From Argyresthia goedartella (taxonomy: Eukaryota > Arthropoda > Insecta > Lepidoptera > Argyresthiidae): 64,000 bases of DNA. How positions within the stretch are numbered: position 1 is the first letter of the stretch; the number at the start of each line of letters is the position of its first letter. This document shows positions 55,636 to 64,000 of this stretch, in pieces. Where the stretch lies: the NCBI GenBank assembly GCA_949825045.1, contig OX463818.1:33992906-34056905 (forward strand), read 5' to 3'. A model generated the notes under the pieces. The model searched no databases. It had not been told where the DNA came from and saw only the letters and a list, made by a program, of their open reading frames with translations. The translations under genes were made by a program, and so were the position numbers.

Positions 55636-56240
55636 CTTTTTAGGGTTCCGTACCCGAAGGGTGCCAAACGGGACCCTATTACTGAGACTTCGCTGTCCGT
55701 CCGTCTGTCTGTCTGTCACCAGGCTGTATCTCATGAACCGTGGTAGCTGAAATTTAGTTGAAATTTTTGAGAAATTTTGGTAGATAGTTGAAATTTTCAC
55801 AGATGATGTATTTCTGTTGCCGCTACAACAACAAATACAAAAATACAGAATAAATATTTAAGGGGGCTCCCATACAACAAACGTGTTTTTTTTGCTAATT
55901 TTTGATCGATATGGATAATGGTAGCAGGTAGACGCTTAAAATGTTCATAATATATTAAGTATTTGTTGTATGGGAGCCCCCTTAAACATTTATACTGTAT
56001 TTTAGTATTTGTTGTTGTAGCGGCAACAGAAATACATCATCTGTGAAAATTTCAACTATCTACCAAAATAACTTTAAAAATAAATAATGAAATTAAAATC
56101 AAATTGATATTTAAGGGGTGCTCCCACACAAAAAATGTTTATTTTCGATTACTTCCCGTCACCCACGTGAAGTACGTACGTGTAATAGTACGAAACCCTT
56201 CGTGCACGAGTCTGACTCGCACTTGGCCGGTTTTTAAAAA
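55636..56240 (-). repeat. Dispersed GACGGACG-type repeat, fold-back copy
   Basis: Ends match copy 1 at 28.6-29.2 kb in reverse. The interior is an inverted duplication: arms 55775-55881 and 55962-56068 (107 bp each) around an 80-bp loop. Confidence 0.85.
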
Positions 56241-56984
56241 TATGTAATCGTAATTGTGTATAACGGGAATAAACTGTCTCCCAAGATACAGGTTACCCTA
56301 ATTTGGGAACCAAGGAAATACTTCTGCTAAGGACTTGTTTTTTGAAATAAACGTATTTTTACTTTACTTTACTTTTACAATGTCTGTGTTAAGCCAGAAT
56401 CTTGAATATTGTAATATCCCTTTTTCGACATACTTAATTGTAACATTTTTTTATATCGTATAACATAGGTTTCGTGTTACAATGACTAATACAAGATACC
56501 TATATCTCTTACAGAGAAACACTGTTTGTCTATGGTTTCGGAGATACCAAGAAAGTAATGACGTAAAGCGTAACCACCCAGGCCCTTCCACCAATGACCT
56601 TCACAGATGCATCAAACCGACATCGTAAAATCGTTGCGCTCCACACAGACGACCCATTTAAGACGACACGATCAACTGCCGTAGGATATAATATTTCACT
56701 GGAAACACTAAGGAAACATGCGGCCATAAAAATTGAATTAACCGAAGCCCATCGTCAAGCCAGAATGAGAATCGCATCTGAGTATCTAAACTTTGATTAA
56801 CAGAACTAAGGCAGAAAAATATTATGGCAAAGAGCTGGCGAGCGATATAACCATCAAAAAATTTTGCCTTTGAATATACCATTGGCAGAATCACTTTAGG
56901 TAAGAATATTTATAAACATATATGTTGTGTTTATAAAAAACATAAACATCATACAGGCACATACCTTTGCTTTCACTTCTGGCC
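56241..56984. other. No gene; small LINE scrap
   Basis: 56380-56450 matches the LINE A C-terminus on the minus strand. The 68-codon plus frame at 56594-56800 has no recognised domain. Confidence 0.45.
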
Positions 56985-57135
56985 CCATACTTAAATAGCC
57001 TGTATCCTGGGAACCAAAAACAGCAACATCAGAAACATGCAAATTCTAGAACCTTTTTTCTTCCTGCCCAGCCGAGATTCGAACCTGGGACCACGTTGCT
57101 TAGATAGCACAGCCTTAATCAACTGCAACCCACAG
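56985..57135 (-). mobile_element. tRNA-like SINE (SINE-2)
   Basis: Minus strand has a B box GGTTCGAATCTC (plus about 57075-57086) and a plausible tRNA-like head at 57087-57135, followed by the SINE-2 body shared with 43.5 kb. Confidence 0.6.
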
Positions 57136-57427
57136 AGGTCCTCATTAATATTTAGACGAGTAAAGTAATGATATTAATATTTTAAAGTGTATTACGCAGT
57201 GTGGATTATTTGTTACTAGCCCGCAACTTCATCTGCGTGTTCATAGGAATTATTATTAACCGAGATAACGTTACCCTCCTTCTGGTGCAGTCGGATAAAA
57301 AGTATCCTATACCTTATAATACCTTGGACACAATTTACTCACATTGCTCTAGCCCCAAACTAGGATTCCCTGTATCTTGGGTACTAGACAACGATACACA
57401 CACTTATATAGATAAATATTATACGTG

Positions 57428-58710
57428 GGGCGCACTGTAAGTTTCCGGAATGAATATGAAAAAATACTATTAAAGGTACAAAATTAATTTATTGTTTTTC
57501 AAAATAATCTCCCCTGGCGTCTATGCACTTTTTCATTCGATGAAACCAGTTTTGAAAACTTTTGTGCCACTCCTCTGTGGTGACCTCTGAAACGTGTTTT
57601 TCATACTCCTCGACAGCCTCTTCTGGTGATGAAAATCGTTGACCGCGTAATTGGTTCTTAATTTTTGGGAACAGAAAATAGTCACAAGGTGCCAGGTCGG
57701 GACTGTATGCAGGATGACTCATGAGTTCTACATTTTTCGCCTTCAAAAAGTCGTTTGTCTGTCTGGCCGTGTGAGAACTAGCATTGTCGTGGTGCAGGAT
57801 GATACGACGTTTACGGTTATTTTTACGGAGTTCGTCAATAACTTCCGGCAAACAAATGGTCGTGTACCAGTCACTATTCACTGTACGACGATTCTCTAAA
57901 GCAACAGTAGCCACGTGTCCAGTTTTATTAAAAAAAGAAGCAATCATCCGCTTAGATGCACTTTTCACGCGCGCCACTTTGGTTGGTTTCGGCTCATCTT
58001 GAAAGACCCATACGCTCGATTGCTGCTTTGTTTTGGGATCGTAGCAATAAATCCATGTTTCGTCACCTGTTACTATGTCCCACACCAAATTTGACGCACC
58101 TTCGTTGAATCTGGTAAGCATGGCACTTCACCAAGTGACGCGGTCCGTTTTTTGAGCCTCGGTCAAGTTGTGTGGGATCCACCGCGAGCACAGCTTTCTC
58201 ACACCCAAATGTTTGTGTAGGATTAATTGTATTTGACTCATGCCTATTTCTAAGGATGCGCGAATTTCATGGTAGGTCACATGCCTGTCTGTTTCAATCA
58301 TACGGCGCACAGCATCGATGTTTTTGTTGGTCACAGCGGTGGACGGCCGACCATCGCGAGATTCGTCACTGAGATTGATACGACCACGCTTGAATTCTGC
58401 AAACCAGCTATAAACAGTTGTCTTGCATGGTGCTTCATTGCCAAAAGCTGTTTCAAGCCGAGCGATGCTCTGTTGAGCTGTCAAATTACACTTAAAATCG
58501 TAGAAAATCATGCTACAAAAATTTTCCCGAGTTAAATCCATGTTGATGCAGACACACAATTTTTTAAATGGCGCCACAAGGTAAAAACAAAAGGCAGTCA
58601 GATGAAACAAACTGCATTCTACAGCCAAAGAGTTCTATTTTCAAATGTTGCAATAAATTTTTAAATATTGTTTATGTAAGTGGCCAGTTCCGGAAACATA
58701 CAGTGCGCCC
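57428..58710 (-). mobile_element. Mariner (DD34D) transposon
   Basis: 1283 bp with inverted ends GGGCGCACTGTAAGTTTCCG (57428) and its near-complement ending at 58710. The right flank is TA, the left flank TG where TA is expected. One transposase frame with a single stop. Confidence 0.93.
57489..58541 (-). pseudogene. Mariner transposase with one nonsense codon
   Basis: 350 codons read from the ATG at 58541 (MDLTREN), cut by TGA at 58130-58128 (codon 138), with the same frame continuing to 57489. N-terminal paired helix-turn-helix region (about residues 1-110). WIPHNL motif at about 121-126 (family motif WVPHEL). Catalytic residues D160 (TGDETW), D252 (HHDNASSH) and D287 (SPDLAPCDY), with 34 residues between the last two. 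All three are intact, so the nonsense codon is the only obvious lesion. Confidence 0.93.
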
Positions 58711-58998
58711 TATGTACTTAGATAGATAAACAACCATGACTACGGTACAAACATCCGTTCTCATCAAAACAAATATTTGCCCCCACCGGGTTTAGAACCC
58801 GGGACCCTTGGCTTCGTAGGCAGGGTTACTGCCGACTCGGCCATTCGGGTCGTCTATATGTTAATCTAGCTCATAAACTACCTCTGTACTAAATTTCATT
58901 CAAATCCGTTCAGCCGTTTTAGCGTGATTGAGGCACAAAAACACAAACATACAAACATCCTTACATCGCTACTTTCACATTTATAATATTATTTAGAT

Positions 58999-59160
58999 TT
59001 AAACAAATTATTGTTTTGCAGGCTTTTGGGGATGGATGTCACCCATGGGCCCAGTTGTTATGTTGATCGAATTCGGCGGCCGAATGAATAAAGACTATTA
59101 CTTGGAAATTTTTCAAGATGTGAAGATAAATATATATATTTTTTTCTGTTTTTTAGTAAT
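58999..59160. other. No recognisable gene
   Basis: Short spacer. Confidence 0.4.
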
Positions 59161-59306
59161 TATTGTTATAGCGGCAACATAAATCATCTGTGAAAATTTT
59201 AACTGTCTAACTATCACGGTTCATGTCATACAGCCTGGTGACAGACGGACGGATGGACCGACGGACGGATGGACAGCGGAGTCTTAGTAGTCTTAGCCCT
59301 AAAAAG
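59161..59306 (+). repeat. Dispersed GACGGACG-type repeat, partial copy
   Basis: From TATAGCGGCAACATAAATC to CCCTAAAAAGA, matching the right part of copy 1. Confidence 0.7.
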
Positions 59307-59319
59307 ATTAGGAGTACAT

Positions 59320-62040
59320 TCTCCTATTGGAAGAGAAAGTCGATGAGCTGCAAAGAAGTGACCGTAAAGCGAATATTTCGTTAAGAAAACTTTTAAAGAA
59401 GACCTTATAAATCTTGTGATGACCCTGTCTTAGACTACTGACCAGCAAATCAAAAGGAACGACTAAAGATATATCTTCAGGGCATGAGGAAAAGCCGACA
59501 GATCCGCAGGTATTGCTGAGCTTTCCTCCTCTTTTTTGAAGTCCAATCTGCTAAAAGGAGTAAAGCACTATAACAAAACGACGGTGCTGTGGTCTATATA
59601 AAACAGAACCTTAAATGCAAGGTAGAAGAAAGGGTATTAAATGGCGCATCCTGATTGACAATTTCACTGACCAGCTTAACAGTGATGGGCATCTATCGTA
59701 GTCTTCAAACCAATGTGCAGTTAACTTCATTAAATCGCCCGATTCCCTTTTAAAAACTTAAGATGCTTTAACGGATATTGTGCTGATGGGTGACATAAAT
59801 ATCGACATAATACCTACCAACACAGACCATAATAGTCCAGAATATCTAGATCTGACTATCAGCCACGGTCTGCTCCTCGCGCATACTCAACCAACACACG
59901 ACAAAAACTGTCTCGATCATATCCTCCTAAAACCATCGCGACCAGCATCAGTAGTCGTATTAGAGACATTCATAACTAATCATTTGTCAGTCATGTTGAA
60001 TCTACAAAATCGACTGGTTTCAGAAAAGACTATTAAAACAAAGACCGTGACTGATTTCAAAAACGCCGTAGCAGACCTTGCCAACGCTAATTTAACCGAG
60101 TTTCGGGAATCATCTGATCATGAGGTGGCGGCTAGTTAATATAATCTCCAAAACAATCATGGCTAACCATAAATTAGTCAATATACCAAACAGAAATGGA
60201 TCACCCCGGGATTGCTTCGATGGATAAGGAATAGAGATGGTATGAATAAAGTTTTCAAGAAAAATCCGGATAACATCATACTAAAGACCACATAAAAAAG
60301 GTACCGAAATTTTTGTAATAATCTGCTACATAAAATGAAGTGCAAGTATGACCGTTCGGAACTTGAAATATCACGTAAGCATCCAAAGACACTTTGAAGA
60401 TCTAATAGAATGATTGCTGAAATCTCTAATAGCAAAACTAACATTACAGCTCTCCTTTATATCGAATCTTTCTCTTCAGATTCGGTACGTGCTGTCAACG
60501 AGCACTTCGTAAATATTTTCAGGACTCTTGCTGAAAGGCTCGTTCCTCTCAGTCGCACGAAAAACTTACCATAAATATACCAACAACGGTCCATTATTTT
60601 GGTCTTATTGACACGGATCCGGCTGAGGTCCGTTCACTGATAATGAACCTCAAGGACGATAGTGCAGTGGGCTGGGATGGGATATCAACGAAATTTATAA
60701 AATTTGCACGCCATATTCTAGTTCCAATCTTCAGTCGGTTGTGCAATCTCTGTTTTGCTAAGGGAGCAAAATACATCCGATCCACAAGGGTGGTGACAAA
60801 GAAGAATTAAATAACTAAAGACCGTTTTCAGTTCTAACAGTACTCTCTGAAGTGCTAGAAAAACTAATAAACAATAGATTAAAACGCTCCCTGGATGATG
60901 AACCTTTACGTTCTGATCGATAGTATGGCTTCAGATATGGGAGATTGACGGAGGACGCAGTTACTGAACTAACTGATAAGGTGTTTAGCAGTCTTGACAA
61001 ACGAGAAAAAAGTCTTGGGCCTTTCTTAGACATGGCGAAGGCATTTGACACCGTCTCCGTTTAAATCCTTCTGGAAAAGCTTTACAAGTTTGGTGTTAGA
61101 GGCATTGCACACAACTTTTTCAGGGATTACTTACGGGTTGGATAGCATTAAGTCAAAATATGCTCCCATTACAGCAGGTATATCTTTGTCACTTACGGGG
61201 ATTCGCAGGGTAGTGTTCTCGGCCCGATACCATTTTTAATACACATTAACGACCTTTGTGATCTCTTCCTGAAAAATTATAGCATTTATACATACGCGGG
61301 TGACACAGCACTCATATTTAAAGGCAATACTGGGATTATGTGGCTGGAGTCGCAGAGCAAGGACTTAGCATTATGTCACAATGGCTAAGAAATAATCTGC
61401 TCACACTCAATTTAAAAAAACAAGTGTATGCTCTTTTCAATTCTACAAACAAATCTCCCTCCCTCCTCCTATGTTCAAAATTAGGGTCCACTCCTGTTCC
61501 ACCCATACTGGTGCTGCATGCTCCTGTAAGGAAATTCAGATAGTAGATAAAGTCAAATATTTGGGTGCAATAATAGACCGTCAATTTAACTGGTTTCCCC
61601 AGATAGACTCAATCATCTTACGTGTAAGGAAGCTGATTTGGATATTTAAAAACCTGAGACATGCTACCCCACTTGATCTCCTTAGATCAACATACGTCGC
61701 CTTGGGGCAGTCTGTTCTATCCTACTGCATTCCTGACTGGGATGGAGCAGGAAAATCCGAAATGCTTCGTCTTGAGAGTGCACAGAGGTGGTCTCTCCTG
61801 AAGGTGATATTTCTGAAGCCATACCGGTTTCCGACTTCCGAACTATCCTCTTTATCGAATTTACTGAGTGTAAGTTAAATTTACATACTCCAGCTGATAC
61901 TCCGGAGACATCGACAGGATCCCAACTACAAGAGTATGAAAAATAAAAGTCACAACATAGTTTACAGGACACCGGCACACAAACCAGTATTCGCTCGTAA
62001 ACAGTACAACATACTGTCCAGTATAATTTACAACAAAGTT
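59320..62040 (+). pseudogene. Jockey/CR1-like LINE ORF2 remnant
   Basis: Ordered pieces: endonuclease C-terminus at 59780-60139 (MGDINIDIIP, CLDHILLK), pre-RT region, RT blocks at about 60600-61340 (SAVGWDGISTKFIKF, FLDMAKAFDTV, GSVLGPIPFLIHINDL). In the catalytic box glycine replaces the first residue of the A-D-D motif pair (YAGDTALIF, about 61295). C-terminal thumb at 61471-61878 (VKYLGAIIDRQFNW, LLRSTYVALGQSVLSYCI). Many stops and shifts. Confidence 0.8.
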
Positions 62041-62102
62041 AACTAAATTTTAAATGTTTATCTAAAGCTATATATTTTTATATATTTGGGTTTGTGTTTG
62101 TA

Positions 62103-63640
62103 ATTCAAAAGGCAGAAGTCAAGGGCGTTAAACCTGATGGATCGGGAGTGAAATATGACGTTCCACAAGGATCCATATTAGGCCCTCTCTTATTCCTGTT
62201 ATATATTTAGGATCTGCCTTTCATGGTGGAGAAATTGACTGACATAGTGTCGTTGGCTGTTGATACTTCACTTCATAGAATAAATAGAATAGAATAGAAT
62301 AGAATAAACTTTATTTGGCACATAAAAATACAATAGAATAAATTAACTTAAAATTATTACAGTCTTATGTACGAGTATTATGCACTAAAAAGGTCTCCAC
62401 TCAGCCTTATGCCATGGTTGGGCCACGGCTCTGATTTTCAGTGGATGCCTTACACTTAAATATTAAACGTATTGGAACCATATGAAAACAGTGCAGATAT
62501 TAAAGTATTATGATGCATCACTATCACATTTAGCTGAAGCTCAGTCTCAGTATTTATGTAAGTACGATTTATTACAACTGGATCTTAGCATTACATGCGC
62601 AGAAAAAATATAATTAAAACCACAACAGCTTATGTAACACTATAACAGATAATTTAGAACAAACAGTTGATAATGGGTATGAAACAACTTTACTGTAGGC
62701 CTTTTTGCTTAGTAAGTAGATATTTCTTATATTTTAATTTAAAACTGCCTATTGAAATAAATGTATTGTTAAACGCGTGTAATACCAAGTGTATCAAATT
62801 CTCACTTCCAAATGTCAGGCAAGTTGAGATAATTTAAGTGTAAGCCAGCAACACGTTAGAATTAGTAAATGATAAGAAGTTTCTTGGAATAAAGTGGGGA
62901 CCCCACATACAAACATTAGCTGGTAGATTAAATTCTGTGCCTTATGATGTTAGGATCATCAGACAAAATATGGATTTGGCTAAATGTAGGATAATATATT
63001 TTAGTTACTTTACTTGCCATATCCTTAGGTATCTTGTTGTGGGGGAAAGCAGCGGATGTTCAATCTATTTTTATTTAAAAAAAATTAGCTAATTGAGCAT
63101 TTTTTTATTTTAAATGCACATAATTCTTAAGAGAGCTTTTTAAAGAAATAACCTACTTGCTGTAGCTAGTCACTTTATTTTAGAAAATATAATGGATATA
63201 CGCAAGAACCTTACAACATTTTTCAAACTTAGCGATAGCTGTAATATCAACCTAAGAAATAATCACAGACTAGTTGCGCCCCGGTTTAGACTCGCGGAGG
63301 TTAGGATTTATTTCAAGGGTCAGGGCATTCTCTACTACAACAAGATACCTCAGGACATTTTGAACTTGCCATTCGAGCAATTTAAAAACCATGTAAAAGT
63401 AAGTGACTTGTCAAAAAAAGGATACTACAATGTTCAAATTACTTAAATGACGGGGCTGTAAATATGTTAATCTAACTTAATCCAGAACTTGCTGTTAAAA
63501 AAATATAATTATCTATTCTTGCTTATTATTTATACTAATTAATATTGTTATATTTGTATTAGTTAACAGCCACTTTTTGAAAGAGATCTAAAAATTTATC
63601 TGTGGGATTTACTTTGCCCTGCTTCTCCAATATAGAAAAG
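62103..63640 (+). mobile_element. LINE family A fragment, split by another LINE 3' end
   Basis: LINE A RT sequence at 62103-62274, resuming at about 62764 and running to the 3' UTR near 63640. The C-terminal frame at 63192-63446 is open. The catalytic box is lost at the split. Confidence 0.8.
62275..62763 (-). mobile_element. LINE 3' UTR insertion
   Basis: Minus-strand 3' end with AATAAA and a tail of repeated ATTCT (plus AGAAT, 62275-62310). No coding part retained. Confidence 0.6.
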
Positions 63641-64000
63641 AGGACTTATGGACTCCTATATGGACTTTCGTAAGGCGTTCTACAGAATCGATAACGACGT
63701 CCTAATGAAGAAGTTATGTGCCATTAGATTTGGTTTTCTTCGCTGACTACCTGAAAAACCGCCAGCAATATGTGCGACACGGCTGTTTTGAGTCCCAGCC
63801 GTACCATACATGGCCGGGCGTTAGCCAGGGGTCTATCCTAGAACCGTTGTTATTTATCATTATGATAAATGACCTGGAATTAGAGCTCAAATACGCCAAT
63901 TGCCATCTGTATGCGGACGATCTGAAACTGATACATCCCGTGAGTTCGAAAAGGTTTATAGGTGGTATGTGAACAACAAATATTATTTAATACTGACAAG
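63641..64000 (+). pseudogene. LINE RT fragment running off the window
   Basis: Blocks MDFRKAFYRIDNDVLMKKL, then in another frame (63718-63972) FADYLKNRQQYVRHG, GVSQGSILEPLLFIIMINDL and LYADDLKLI. Jockey/CR1-type RT with an intact A-D-D but a frameshift near 63740. Continues beyond the window. Confidence 0.75.

Larger units (their letters stand above)
57316..58854 (-). mobile_element. tRNA-derived SINE (SINE-1 copy 3), split by mariner
   Basis: 3' body at 57316-57425, head at 58713-58854 with an A box complement CCGACTCGGCCA near 58832-58843 and a B-box region with one change. The two parts join end to end once the mariner is set aside. Confidence 0.85.
57216..58998 (+). repeat. Older dispersed repeat split by SINE and mariner
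   Basis: Left part 57216-57315 (AGCCCGCAACTTCATCTGCG, GGATAAAAAGTATCCTAT), right part 58855-58998 (AAATCCGTTCAGCCGTTTTA, CATTTATAATATTA). Both look like pieces of one repeat common in insect DNA. Everything between is later insertion. Confidence 0.6.

Overview
This window is eukaryotic nuclear DNA built almost entirely from transposable elements in various states of decay. AT-rich sequence, maT-type (DD37D) and mariner (DD34D) transposons, tRNA-derived SINEs, RTE-type and Jockey/CR1-type LINEs and dispersed repeat motifs such as runs of GACGGACG together suggest an insect, most likely a moth or butterfly. The species assignment is inference. I recognise no host protein-coding gene, no CRISPR array, no operon and no rRNA gene. 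tRNA-like sequences occur only as SINE heads.

Layout. 1-4.3 kb: 3' part of a Ty3/gypsy-like element (nucleocapsid remnant, long pol frame, a 93-bp tandem repeat). 4.4-7.2 kb: fragments of two related LINE families, here called A and C. 7.9-9.9 kb: a short, largely non-coding LTR element with a SINE in one LTR. 10.3-17.1 kb: a structurally complete but mutated second Ty3/gypsy element with LTRs, gag, protease, RT, RNase H and integrase. 17.3-18.0 kb: LINE fragment. 18.8 kb: SINE. 21.0-22.3 kb and 33.1-34.4 kb: two near-identical maT transposons. 23.5-24.9 kb: RTE remnant. 26.0-32.5 kb: LINE-A fragments, a terminal-inverted-repeat element, a dispersed repeat and a 190-bp palindromic element. 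35.5-41.0 kb: an almost complete LINE A (two ORFs, target duplication) inserted into an older RT remnant. 42.0-42.6 kb: a MITE. 44.4-46.4 kb: LINE C with an open 594-codon RT frame. 46.5-51.7 kb: an almost full-length minus-strand relative of LINE A (A') that carries a different ORF1 and is split by an RTE insertion. 52-55 kb: LINE remnants. 55.6-56.2 kb: a fold-back repeat with 107-bp arms. 57.2-59.0 kb: mariner inside a SINE inside an older repeat. 59.3-64 kb: decayed LINE RTs, the last running off the window.

How the parts work together. The autonomous elements encode standard replication machinery: gag/protease/RT/RNase H/integrase for the LTR elements, an ORF1 protein plus endonuclease-RT for the LINEs, and single transposases for the DNA elements. 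SINEs and MITEs would have depended on such machinery in trans. Nearly every coding unit carries a stop, a frameshift or a catalytic substitution. The points most worth a second look are two LINE subfamilies that share ORF2 but not ORF1, an ORF1 fold that looks like an SGNH hydrolase without its catalytic residues, a poly(A)-tailed retroposed insertion in a LINE 5' UTR, a three-level nested insertion, and several near-perfect palindromes inside elements.
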